Of a stretch of 64,000 bases of DNA, positions 26,599 through 34,883 are shown one piece after another (the first letter of the stretch is position 1; each line of letters starts with the position of its first letter). The notes under the pieces are model-generated. The model made no database searches and was not told the DNA's origin. It worked only from the letters and a program-made list of their open reading frames with translations. The stretch is taken from the NCBI RefSeq assembly GCF_907177275.1, contig NZ_CAJSLV010000081.1, positions 186,001 through 250,000 on the forward strand, in the 5' to 3' direction. The position numbers were made by a program, and so were the translations under genes. The DNA is from Actinacidiphila cocklensis. GTDB lineage: Bacteria; Actinomycetota; Actinomycetes; Streptomycetales; Streptomycetaceae.

Positions 26599-26622
26599 CT
26601 TCGACCGTATATTCGACCGTAT
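26599..26622 (+). repeat. Tandem 12-bp repeat, possible operator
   Basis: TTCGACCGTATA occurs twice with no spacing, about 45 bp upstream of the ATG at 26667. Adjacent direct copies at this distance suit an activator or repressor binding site for the FMN-protein gene. The regulator is unknown. Confidence 0.5.
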
Positions 26623-26666
26623 AGCGGCGGTGCTCGATTTAACTGACAGTAGTGAGGAATAGCTCA

Positions 26667-27602
26667 ATGCGCCATTCTCGTCAGGCTTCCTATCATGAGG
26701 GTGAGTTGGCCGCCCAAGAGCGCGCTGGATTCCGTGAGAGCGCTGAACATCTGCGCGCGATCATCGATGACCGTCTTCCACGCGGTGCGGCGGGCTTTCT
26801 GGCTGAGCTGCGATTCCTTGTTGTGGGTGCGGCCGCGCCCGATGGTCAGGTCTGGGCGTCGATTCTGTACGGACGTCCGGGATTCCTTCGGGTGCTCGGC
26901 CCTCGTGAGGTCCTTGTCGCAGCGCGCCTGCTGGACACGGATCCGTTGGCGGCGGCATTGGCCGACGCCGCGCAGGTGGGGACCCTGGCCATCGATCTTC
27001 CTCACCGGCGGCGTCTGCGAATCAACGGTCGCATGGAGGCCGCGCAGGATGGGTTCAGGCTTACCGTGGATCAGGCATACGGCAACTGCCCCAAGTACAT
27101 TCAGAGCCGGGAGCCGCAGAAGGCCGCACCCGCCCACGCGGTGCCCCATGTGACGCAGGGAAGCGAACTGCGTCCAGAGCAGCGGCATATGATCGACACG
27201 GCGGACACGTTCTTCGTTGCCTCTACCTCCACAACGGGTGATGCGGATGCCTCCCACCGCGGGGGGAACCAGGGGTTCGCCAACACTCCCACTCCGCAGC
27301 GGGTGCAATGGCCCGAGTATGAAGGCAACACGATGCTGATGACTCTGGGTAATCTCACGGTCAATCCGGCCGCGGGCCTGTTGTTCGTCGATTGGCGGTC
27401 CGGCACGACGCTGCAGTTGACAGGCACGGCCGAGATCGACTGGAGTATGGGCACCGCCGCCGATATCCCCGGGGCGGAGAGAGCAGTGGACTTCCACGTA
27501 AATCAGGTGGTCCAGACCGACCTGCCCGACGGCTCACTGATCTGGTCCGCGCCGCAGTTTTCGCGCTTCAACCCGCCGGCGCCGCGCGGGGCAGCAGGGT
27601 GA
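26667..27602 (+). CDS. Pyridoxamine 5'-phosphate oxidase-like FMN-binding protein
   Basis: A protein of about 311 residues starting MRHSRQASYHEGELA at 26667 after a GAGGA site. The split-barrel FMN-binding fold is seen twice. The first is RFLVVGAAAPDGQVWASILY followed by GRPGFLRVL; the second is TFFVASTST, GGNQGFANT and MLMTLGNLTVNPAAGLLFVD. The family includes flavin- or F420-dependent reductases and heme-related proteins. The last residues (PPAPRGAAG) run across a recombination junction into a broken tryptophan dioxygenase on the opposite strand, so the natural C-terminus was probably replaced by a few residues. Function is probably retained because the fold ends earlier (IWSAPQFSRFNP). Confidence 0.88.
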   Translation: MRHSRQASYHEGELAAQERAGFRESAEHLRAIIDDRLPRGAAGFLAELRFLVVGAAAPDGQVWASILYGRPGFLRVLGPREVLVAARLLDTDPLAAALADAAQVGTLAIDLPHRRRLRINGRMEAAQDGFRLTVDQAYGNCPKYIQSREPQKAAPAHAVPHVTQGSELRPEQRHMIDTADTFFVASTSTTGDADASHRGGNQGFANTPTPQRVQWPEYEGNTMLMTLGNLTVNPAAGLLFVDWRSGTTLQLTGTAEIDWSMGTAADIPGAERAVDFHVNQVVQTDLPDGSLIWSAPQFSRFNPPAPRGAAG

Positions 27603-27808
27603 CGGCCGCGTCCAGCTCGGCGCCGGCCGGCTTCAGCGACAGCCCGGTCGGCTGGTGCACCACGTGGAACAGCAGTTCGTCGTGGTGCACCCACTCCTCA
27701 GGAGCCCGCTACAGGGAGAGCAGCGTGCCGGTACGCATGTAGCGGGCGTAGTCGTCCTCGCCCTCGCCGCTCAGGATCGGTTTGGAGTAGTCACGAGCCG
27801 TTGTCCAT
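27577..27808 (-). pseudogene. Tryptophan 2,3-dioxygenase N-terminal remnant
   Basis: Downstream of the LanB-like gene and on the same strand, a frame reads DYSKPILSGEGEDDYARYMR, TGTLLSL, a TAG, then EEWVHHDELLFHVVHQPTG. The HDELLF-x-x-x-HQ block is the active-site helix of tryptophan 2,3-dioxygenase. Three lesions are visible: a frameshift just after the ATG at 27808, TAG where CAG is expected, and loss of everything after about 75 codons. The break coincides with the 3' end of the FMN-protein gene. The gene was probably the last member of the biosynthetic operon before a deletion or insertion junction removed it. Confidence 0.8.
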
Positions 27809-27822
27809 CTCCTTTCCCCTGG

Positions 27823-30123
27823 TTACCGGTGACCGTCGAAGGCCGCGAATCGAAGTTCGCTGGTGTAGGACGAGCCACCGACCCGTAGCCACAAGTCGTG
27901 CGGGGCAGGCAGCATTTCGGAGAACTGGACCTCGCCGGCCCGCCGCGCGAACCGGATCAGCTCGCGCACCAGCAGCGGGCTGTCGAGGTCGACGTAGACC
28001 GGCTTGCCCTCAGCGTCGGTGCGGGCGAAGACGTGCTGCGGCAGGCCGATCCGGTCGCGCAGCCGGCGCAGCGCCAGGAACGCGTCCCGCCCGTCCTTGG
28101 CAACCACCTGCGCGGCCGGAACCGACCAGGCCCGTCGGGACAGCACCAGGTCGCCGTACTCGACCCGGCGCAATGTACCGCCGGTGGGCACCTCGAACAG
28201 CGAGCCGGTGCGGCGCTTGGGGAAGCCGAAGACCTGCATCGGGTTGTATTGCAGCCGGAGCCAGTGCAGCGGCACGGTGATCAGCCGTACCGTCCGGCTG
28301 GTGGCCCGCTCCACCAGGCGCAGACCGTCCGGGTCCAGCCGCACCAGCAGGTCGGCGTAGTGCCGGCGCAGCTCGGCGGGCAGCGGCGAGCGGTCGGCGG
28401 CCTCGATCTCCGGGCACTGCGGGGGGTACCGGACGAAGGTCTTGTCCAAGTGGCGGACGGTGGCGTTCCAGATTGTCTCGCCTTCGCCGATGAGGTCCTG
28501 ATAGGACGCCAGCACCTGTTCGGCGATGTCAGGGTGCTTGGCAGCGACGTAGGGCGAGAACATGCCGTGGGTCAGCAGTTCCTCGTCGGCGTGCACCTCA
28601 CCGACCACCAGCCGGCCCGGTTCGGCCAGTCCGGCGGCAGTGGGGGCAGCAGCCAGCATGAGGTCGATGTTGCAGACGGCGGGTATCCGGGGGGCATGGG
28701 TGGCAAGGAACTTCTCCAGGCGGGCCTTCCGTTCGTCACCGTCACCGGGCCCCCCTTCAGCGGAACCGAACGCGCCGGCCGCCTCGGCCAGCCGGTCGTG
28801 CCAGGACGCCAGGGTGTCGGTGACCTGGGCGAAGGCCGGCGCCAGGCTGGCTTCGTCGTCGGCGTAGCCGCGCAGGTAGTCGTTGACGGAGGCGGTGCCG
28901 GACGGGAAGCGCTTGGCGAACCAGTCGGCCAGCACATCGTGTTCGAGCCGCTGGCTGAGCCGTGGCAGGAACAGGAAGGCGTCGGTGATCAGCGGCAGTG
29001 CCCGCTCCACCCGCTCGGTGACGGGCCGGCCGAGCACCACCGGATCCAAGCGGCCCACACTCTCCTGGTAGACCGGGGAGCGGTCCTGGTAGAAGCCGCC
29101 ATGGCCGCGCTCGGCCGAGACGCCGACAGTCCGCTCCAACAGCCGGCCGAGCCGTTCCAGCGCCGCTGCGCGCGCGGTGCGGTCGCCGTCGGCGTGCAGC
29201 CGAATCGCCTCGGCGCAGCAGGACACCAATTCCCGGAGTTCCGGGGAGTCCTGGGTTGCGGCCAGGTCGGTCAGCAGCGGCATCACGTCGGCCAGCCCGT
29301 AGGGCAGTTCCGGGCCCGGGATGACCAGGCCGCGGTCCGCCAGCCTCCGCAGGCCCGGCCCGGCGTCCCGACCGAGAGTCGCGCCGATCTGCGCGACGGT
29401 CCGGGTGCCGTCGCAGTACACCAGGATCTCCCGGTCCTCCGCCGTCAGCTGGACATCGGGATCGCGCGGGCCGACGATGCCGGCGACCCGGCCACGCTGG
29501 TCGAAGTCGAACCGCAGGTGGTCGACGACAGGCCCGTCGAACGCCACTCCGGGAGCCCGGCGCGGAACCATACCGGCGCCGCCGTCCGCCGCGTACCAGG
29601 CCGTGATCGCCTCGGCGGCCCAGCGGGACAGAAACGCCAGGTGCCGCAGAGGGACTTCGGCCCACTGCGATTCACCCTCCGGATCGAAGGTGCCGACGGT
29701 GAACGGACCGGCGTGGCCCGTCGAGTCGTTCTTGGCGCAGACCCGCTGCAGGTAGAGGGTGAGCGGGTCCACCCGGTTGCGGTCCTTGGACTTCCAGGCG
29801 GCCGGATCGGTCCGGTCCAGCCAGTGCTCGATGAGGGCGCAGGCACCGGGGTTGAGGGCGAACACCGCCTCGCGCAGCGACTCGTTCCGGGCGAAGCGCT
29901 CGAACACGGTCAGCCGTTCAGCGGCGAGCGCGGTGTCATAGCGGACCCGGTACTCCGCCGTCGCCCGGTCCACCACGGCAGCGGCGGCCGCCCGGTCGGC
30001 GGTCGACCCGCGCTCGGCCGCCAGCACCTCGTCCGCCGCGACGGCGGTCTCGGCGTCGGCCAGCTCGGTCAGCCACTCAAAGGGAAATCCGGCCATCCGC
30101 AGGACGAACGGCTGTGCACGCAT
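27823..30123 (-). CDS. LanB-type dehydratase / PEARL-like aminoacyl transferase
   Basis: A 766-residue protein of the class I lantibiotic dehydratase family. The N-terminus FVLRMAGFPFEWLTEL and the block LTLYLQRVCAKNDSTG then PFTVGTF match the LanB glutamylation domain. The C-terminal PVYVDLDSPLLVRELIRFA and EMLPAPHDLWLRVGGSSYTS are the family's last conserved strands. The separate elimination domain (SpaB_C) is absent. LanB proteins use Glu-tRNA to activate Ser/Thr; domain-lacking relatives called PEARLs attach amino acids from aminoacyl-tRNA to a carrier peptide C-terminus. Either chemistry is possible. It starts at an ATG with a GAGGAG site and lies 15 bp downstream of the LLM oxidoreductase. 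No substrate peptide gene is adjacent. Confidence 0.87.
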   Translation of the reverse strand: MRAQPFVLRMAGFPFEWLTELADAETAVAADEVLAAERGSTADRAAAAAVVDRATAEYRVRYDTALAAERLTVFERFARNESLREAVFALNPGACALIEHWLDRTDPAAWKSKDRNRVDPLTLYLQRVCAKNDSTGHAGPFTVGTFDPEGESQWAEVPLRHLAFLSRWAAEAITAWYAADGGAGMVPRRAPGVAFDGPVVDHLRFDFDQRGRVAGIVGPRDPDVQLTAEDREILVYCDGTRTVAQIGATLGRDAGPGLRRLADRGLVIPGPELPYGLADVMPLLTDLAATQDSPELRELVSCCAEAIRLHADGDRTARAAALERLGRLLERTVGVSAERGHGGFYQDRSPVYQESVGRLDPVVLGRPVTERVERALPLITDAFLFLPRLSQRLEHDVLADWFAKRFPSGTASVNDYLRGYADDEASLAPAFAQVTDTLASWHDRLAEAAGAFGSAEGGPGDGDERKARLEKFLATHAPRIPAVCNIDLMLAAAPTAAGLAEPGRLVVGEVHADEELLTHGMFSPYVAAKHPDIAEQVLASYQDLIGEGETIWNATVRHLDKTFVRYPPQCPEIEAADRSPLPAELRRHYADLLVRLDPDGLRLVERATSRTVRLITVPLHWLRLQYNPMQVFGFPKRRTGSLFEVPTGGTLRRVEYGDLVLSRRAWSVPAAQVVAKDGRDAFLALRRLRDRIGLPQHVFARTDAEGKPVYVDLDSPLLVRELIRFARRAGEVQFSEMLPAPHDLWLRVGGSSYTSELRFAAFDGHR

Positions 30124-30138
30124 ACCAGCGGTCTCCTC

Positions 30139-31041
30139 TCAACTCGCCTGGGTGTGAATCGTTTGGGCGCAGACGGCTCCGACCGCGCGCTGGAACCGGT
30201 CCATCGCGTCCGGCCGCTGCTCGTGCGGCCGCGGGTGGTCCACCACAACGTCGGTGAACCCCAACTCCGCGCAGGCTCCGGTGAGATCGGCCAGCCGGTC
30301 CGGACTCTCCCAGGGGTCGGCGGAGATCCGGCCCAGGTGCACCAGCCGGCGCAGGCTGCCCGGGTCCCGGCCGACCTGGGCGCAGGCCCGCTCCAGCCGG
30401 TCCAGTTGGGTTCGCAGCGTGCTGAGCGCCTGCTGCCCGGTCTCGGCGCCAGGCCGGCGCGGGTCGCCGATCGTCACCCAGGTGTCTGCGTGTGCCGCGG
30501 TCAGCCGCAGCCCGCGCGGGCCGGTGGCGGCGACGGCGAACGGCACCCGGGGCGTCTGCACGCAGCCCGGGACCATCGGCACGTCCACCGCCTGGAAGTA
30601 GCGGCCGTGCCGGGTGGTGACCGGCTGGCGCAGCAGTGTGTCCAGCATCGTCACGAACTCCTCGAACCGGTCCGCGCGTTCGGCCGCCGAGAGCTCCTTG
30701 GCGCCCAGCGCGTCCGCGTCCGGGCCGGCCACCCCCGCGCCGAGCCCGAGCACGAACCGGCCGCCGGACAGGTGGTCGACGCCCATCGCCTGGGTCGCGG
30801 TGGTCACCGGGTGCCGGAAGTTCGGGCTGGCCACCAGCGTGCCCAGGGTCATCCGCTCGGTCCCGGCCGCGGCTGCGGCCAGTAGCGTGAAGGAGTCGAA
30901 CCAGGGCCGCCCCCGCGCGCCCCGCCATGACAGGTGGTCCAGTGTCCAGGCATGGGCGACCCCGAGCTCTTCGACCCGGCGCCACATCCGGATGCCCTGC
31001 GGGCCGCTGAACTCGGGCAGCACCACCACGCCGACCCTCAC
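30139..31041 (-). CDS. LLM class flavin-dependent oxidoreductase
   Basis: A 300-residue luciferase-like monooxygenase with the TIM-barrel sequence VGVVVLPEFSGPQ, TLDHLSWRG, MTLGTLVASPNFRHPVTTA and GGRFVLGLGAGVAGPDAD. These proteins use FMNH2 or F420H2 to hydroxylate or reduce small molecules. The GTG start at 31041 overlaps the stop codon of the ATP-grasp gene by 4 bp (GTGA), so translational coupling is likely. Within this cluster it is the only obvious oxygenation enzyme left now that the dioxygenase is broken, and it may hydroxylate a nitrogen or carbon of the product, which is inference. The family's common HPVTTA loop supports F420 or FMN binding. Confidence 0.9.
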   Translation of the reverse strand: MRVGVVVLPEFSGPQGIRMWRRVEELGVAHAWTLDHLSWRGARGRPWFDSFTLLAAAAAGTERMTLGTLVASPNFRHPVTTATQAMGVDHLSGGRFVLGLGAGVAGPDADALGAKELSAAERADRFEEFVTMLDTLLRQPVTTRHGRYFQAVDVPMVPGCVQTPRVPFAVAATGPRGLRLTAAHADTWVTIGDPRRPGAETGQQALSTLRTQLDRLERACAQVGRDPGSLRRLVHLGRISADPWESPDRLADLTGACAELGFTDVVVDHPRPHEQRPDAMDRFQRAVGAVCAQTIHTQAS

Positions 31042-32411
31042 GGCTCGGCCACCAGGCTGCTCAGGCCGGCCCGGGACAGCGCGCTGACGATCCCCGGCTG
31101 GTGATCGGCCACATACCGCCCGAAGCAGCCCGCTCCTCCCCCGTCGATGACGAACGGGCTCATCACCGGGTTGGCCGAGACCCGGACGATCTCGCCGGAC
31201 TCCTCCAGCACGTCGACCGGCATCGGCACGGACGGCACGACCTCCTGCACGATGTGGCTGTCGCCGGCCACCGCCCGCTCCACCAGCGCGGCCCACTCGG
31301 CTGGCTCGGTGCGGCCGCCGAAGTGCACCTGCGCGCCGGACATACCGGTGAAGCCCTTGATGACGAACTGCTCCGGGCGCTCCACCAGCAGCTTCGGCAG
31401 ATCGTAAGAGGCGCCGCGCCACACCGTTTCGCGGTCGCCGAGGATCCGGGTCCACGGCAGGTAGCGGGCGGCCAACTCCCGTTCCCGGTCAGTCATCCAG
31501 GGCTGGCCCTCGGACAGCAGGCCCAACTGTCGCTTGGTGTGCAGGAGCCAGGAGCTCGCTGACGGGAGCAGCCGGAAGCCGCGGGCCTGGGCCGCCCGCA
31601 CCGGGCTGATGTCGTAGCCGAGTTGCTCGGCGTCGTGCACGTCGAACTGCGCCAGGCCCAGCGGGTGGCGCAGTGGGCCGCCGTCGGCCGGGCCGATGCC
31701 GTCGACCAGGTCCTCGAAGTCCAGGTGTACGGCGTTGATGCCGTGTTGGCGCAACAGGTCGGCCTGCTGCCGGAAGTGCCGCAGCGGGGTGTTCGGGCCC
31801 CACTCGCGCGGCGTGCCGACCAGCACCACCGACGGCGGCACGCCCAGCTCCCGGCAGGTGTCCTCGATCAGCCGGGCCAGCCGCGGGTAGGCGCCGACCG
31901 AGACGAAGGCCGGCAGTCCGGCCTCCTCCCGGATCCGCTGCCAGCCGCGCTGGTAGAGCTGGAAGTGCAGCAGGCCGCCGAAAGCCCCGCTTACGTTGAA
32001 CTCGACGAACTTCGGCCCGTCCGGGCCGAGCACCACGTCCGGCCGGGCCAGGTCGGCGCAGTGCCGCAGCTCCCAGGCCTCGTCGTCGGTCCAGTAGGGA
32101 CAGTCGGCCCGGTCCAGCCGCAGCGCGGCGATCCGGCCGGCGGTGTCGGGCCCGGCCAGCTCGGCGGAGCGGCGGATCAGCGCCAGCAGGGCGGCGGCGG
32201 CGTCGATCAGCTCGCGGTAGGCCGGCTGGGGCAGTACGAACGGCTGCAGCGCCATCGGGTACGGCGGGAACGGCAGTTCCCGGAATTCCTCGCGCATGAT
32301 CTCGGCGATCCGCGCGACCGGCAGCCCGATCTCGGGGGGCTCCGACCGGGCCGACAGCCAGGGCGCCGCGACAGGCGCGTTCACGCCGGTGCGGGGGGCG
32401 GCGGTACTCAT
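31038..32411 (-). CDS. ATP-grasp ligase, glutathionylspermidine-synthase-like
   Basis: A 457-residue protein starting at ATG 32411 after an AAGGAG site. Key segments are GPKFVEFNVSGAFGG (E137, N139, Mg/ATP-type acidic motif), the KLLVERPEQFVIKGFTGMSG lysine strand (about residue 360) and ASANPVMSPFVIDGGGAG-like phosphate or acceptor loop sequence (VSANPVMSPFVIDGGGAGCF). The order suggests a permuted ATP-grasp fold as in glutathionylspermidine synthases. Such enzymes activate a carboxylate as acyl phosphate and join it to an amine, so it is a candidate for forming an amide bond with beta-alanine. It overlaps its upstream and downstream neighbours by 4 bp, which implies coupled translation. Confidence 0.82.
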   Translation of the reverse strand: MSTAAPRTGVNAPVAAPWLSARSEPPEIGLPVARIAEIMREEFRELPFPPYPMALQPFVLPQPAYRELIDAAAALLALIRRSAELAGPDTAGRIAALRLDRADCPYWTDDEAWELRHCADLARPDVVLGPDGPKFVEFNVSGAFGGLLHFQLYQRGWQRIREEAGLPAFVSVGAYPRLARLIEDTCRELGVPPSVVLVGTPREWGPNTPLRHFRQQADLLRQHGINAVHLDFEDLVDGIGPADGGPLRHPLGLAQFDVHDAEQLGYDISPVRAAQARGFRLLPSASSWLLHTKRQLGLLSEGQPWMTDRERELAARYLPWTRILGDRETVWRGASYDLPKLLVERPEQFVIKGFTGMSGAQVHFGGRTEPAEWAALVERAVAGDSHIVQEVVPSVPMPVDVLEESGEIVRVSANPVMSPFVIDGGGAGCFGRYVADHQPGIVSALSRAGLSSLVAEP

Positions 32412-33568
32412 GGCTTGCTCCTTGCTGGCAGGAAGTCGTCGAGGTGGACGGTGCGGTAGCCGGGGCTGTTCGGGCAGGCGTGGGCCAGGTCGAGTCGGGC
32501 CGGCCGCTGGTCGTCGTGGAAGTAGACGGCGCCGAACTCCTGGTCGCCGACCAGCTCCAGCACCGGGTTGGCGACCAGGAAATCGCGCACGGCCGGGGTG
32601 TCGCGGCGGGCGTGGAACCAGACCCGCAGCCCGCCGAGGTGGTTGGGGGCCAGCTGCAAGCGCGGCGCGAACCGGCGTTTCCACTGGAACAGCCCGCGGC
32701 TCAGCCACGCCTCCATGCCGCCCAAGTCGACGTTCCTGTAACCGTGTTCGTCGGCCCATTCGAGAAGCAGGTGGTAAAGGGCCTTCATAGCGCCCAGCTG
32801 GTACATCTCCTCGGTGCCGTCGAGGACGCCGAGCAGCCGGACGGTGATGGTCGCTCCGTCCGCGGAGCGGCGGCACAGCACGCCGGCCACCCGTTCGCCG
32901 TCGACGGTGACAAAGGCCAGCACCCCGGATCGGAACAGGTTTTCCAGCGCGCTGGCCTCCGGCTCGCTGCGGGTCCGCGCGCCGTGCCGGGAACGCATGG
33001 TGGGCACGTGCATCCGACGGTAGAAGAACCGGAAGGACTCCTCGTCGGTGGCCACGTCGAACGCCCAGACACGCTCCTTGCGGCGCGCGGAGAACCACTG
33101 CCGCTCCCGCTTGGACACCGCGCGCTGCCACTGCTCCCGGCCGCCTGACAGGCCGACCACCAGGTGCAGGCGGAAAGGCAGCACCAACGCGTGCTCGGTC
33201 GGCAGCTCCGCCGCCTGCTCGGCGTGGCAGCCCACCGCGACCAGATCGGCGTCCGGCAGCACGCCGCCGAACAGGTCGGCACGCCGCACCCGGCCCCGCC
33301 GGACGGCGGTCGTCGGCGCGCCGCCGGCCTCCCGGCATGCTTCCAGGGTCTGCCGGACCCGTCCGATGCCGACCGGAACGCCGGCGTAACCCAGACTGGG
33401 CCCGTTCGGATCGGCCGAGGACACCGTCGAGACCAACGGCACCAGGTGCCGCTGCAACGCGCCGCGCACGCCGAGCAGCGCCGGATGGTCACTCTGCTCC
33501 CAGGCGTACCGTGCCCGCAGGGGCACGCCCCAGGCCGTCGACGCACCCGAACCGCCCGCACCAGTCAT
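32408..33568 (-). CDS. FemAB/GNAT-fold (Acetyltransf_6) transferase
   Basis: A protein of about 386 residues. The C-terminal half shows the GNAT-like FemAB module: LAFVTVDGERVAGVLCRR, the long helix MKALYHLLLEWADEHGYRNV and the closing DLGGMEAWLSRGLFQWKRRF. The N-terminal half is a related degenerate module with ERQWFSARRKERVWAFDV. FemAB relatives transfer amino acids from aminoacyl-tRNA, and some use acyl-CoA, to amines. I start at ATG 33568 with AAGGGG 8 nt upstream; a GTG at 33586 is the alternative. The stop overlaps the ATP-grasp start. A second possible aminoacyl-tRNA-using enzyme beside a LanB-like protein is notable. Confidence 0.8.
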   Translation of the reverse strand: MTGAGGSGASTAWGVPLRARYAWEQSDHPALLGVRGALQRHLVPLVSTVSSADPNGPSLGYAGVPVGIGRVRQTLEACREAGGAPTTAVRRGRVRRADLFGGVLPDADLVAVGCHAEQAAELPTEHALVLPFRLHLVVGLSGGREQWQRAVSKRERQWFSARRKERVWAFDVATDEESFRFFYRRMHVPTMRSRHGARTRSEPEASALENLFRSGVLAFVTVDGERVAGVLCRRSADGATITVRLLGVLDGTEEMYQLGAMKALYHLLLEWADEHGYRNVDLGGMEAWLSRGLFQWKRRFAPRLQLAPNHLGGLRVWFHARRDTPAVRDFLVANPVLELVGDQEFGAVYFHDDQRPARLDLAHACPNSPGYRTVHLDDFLPARSKP

Positions 33569-33617
33569 ATCGATCAGCCCCTTCACCCCGGTCCCCCGCT
33601 CCTGCCGTTCACTCCGG

Positions 33618-34883
33618 TCATCCCGGTGCCTCCAGCTGCCGGCGGGTGCGCAGCGCCCACCGGCTGGCCGGCACCGTCGGCAGCGCGCCGGCCAGGAACA
33701 CCCCGGCCAGCGTCAGCCAGCCCGCCACGCCCCAGCCGACCAGCAGCGTGGTCATCACCATCGGGGCGAAGCTGAGCGCGGTGGCCGAGCCGGCGGCGAA
33801 CGTGCTCTGGTACTCCCCGTGCGCCTCGTCGGGGGTCAGCCCGACCGACAGACCCCAGCCGCTGGCCGAGAACAGCAGCTCGCCGAAGGTGTGCACGGCT
33901 GCCGCCAGCAGCAGCACCGCGACCACCACCATGCCGCCGCGCTGGTAGCTCAGAGCGAACAGCAGGCAGGCGACGGCCAGTGCCACACCGCTGAAGGTGC
34001 CCAGTCGGGCAGCCCCGGCGACCTTGTCGGCCGCCCGGCTGACCCGGTTCTGGAACGCGACGATCGCCACCGTGTTGCCCGTGACCAGTACCCCGATGGT
34101 CCACAGCGGCGCCTCGGTATGGGTGGTGACCCACAGCGGCAGGCCGGTGTCCAGCACCCCCCAGTTCAGCGCCAGCACCCCGCTGAGCGAGGTGATCAGC
34201 AGGAACGGCCGATCGCGCAGCACCCGCATCCCGGGCCCGCCGGGGGTCCGGGGCACCGGGGGCACCCGTTCCACCCGCAGGGTCAGCATGGCGGCTGCCA
34301 GGTTCAACACGGCGTACAGCACCACCAACGCCAGGTAGGCCGCCCGCCGGTCCAGAACCAGCACCAGCGCGCCGAGCGCCGATCCCACCGTCAGCCCGAC
34401 ATGCTGGATCACCCGGTTGGTGGAGATCGCCTGCAGCCGGTCGCCGCCGGTGGTCAGTCCGGCCACCAGAGCGACCCGGATGCCCGGGGCGATGCGCTGC
34501 GCGGTCACCGCGACGAGCGACACCGCCATGAAGCCCCAGAACTCCGAGACCAGCAGGTAGCCGAGGGTCGCCAGGCCCTGCACCATGCCCAGGCAGACCA
34601 GCACCTCCCGGGTGCCCAGCCGGTCGGCCAGGTAGCCCAACGGGCTGCCGAGCACCAGCGAGACAACCCCGGCCGCGGTGACCCCAGCCCCGAACGAGGT
34701 CGCGGACAGCCCGACCGAGCGGGTGAAGAAGACCGCCCAGCAGGTGAACCAGGCCCCGGTGCCGAGGGTCAGCACCAGGGTGGCGAGCTGCACCTCGGCC
34801 AGCGGGCCGGACACCAGCCCGGCCAACCGGCCGGGCTGGCCGGGGGATGACGCGCGGGCCGACCGCCGCAGGATCCGGCTCAC
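33618..34883 (-). CDS. MFS transporter of the biosynthetic cluster
   Basis: A 421-residue membrane protein with about 11-12 hydrophobic helices. The A-type loop is GSPLGYLADRLGTREVLVCL after the second helix. It starts at a GTG (34883) overlapping the stop of the PLP-like gene by 4 bp. Given its place in the middle of the operon, it most likely exports the cluster product and may provide self-resistance. There is no signal peptide, and the cytosolic C-terminal tail is short and basic (RWALRTRRQLEAPG). The FemAB-like gene follows after about 50 bp. Confidence 0.9.
   Translation of the reverse strand: MSRILRRSARASSPGQPGRLAGLVSGPLAEVQLATLVLTLGTGAWFTCWAVFFTRSVGLSATSFGAGVTAAGVVSLVLGSPLGYLADRLGTREVLVCLGMVQGLATLGYLLVSEFWGFMAVSLVAVTAQRIAPGIRVALVAGLTTGGDRLQAISTNRVIQHVGLTVGSALGALVLVLDRRAAYLALVVLYAVLNLAAAMLTLRVERVPPVPRTPGGPGMRVLRDRPFLLITSLSGVLALNWGVLDTGLPLWVTTHTEAPLWTIGVLVTGNTVAIVAFQNRVSRAADKVAGAARLGTFSGVALAVACLLFALSYQRGGMVVVAVLLLAAAVHTFGELLFSASGWGLSVGLTPDEAHGEYQSTFAAGSATALSFAPMVMTTLLVGWGVAGWLTLAGVFLAGALPTVPASRWALRTRRQLEAPG

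Noticed and set aside
27898-30885. A 995-codon plus-strand open frame
   Set aside because: It is antisense to the LanB-like and LLM genes, has no family motifs and arises from high-GC codon bias on the opposite strand.
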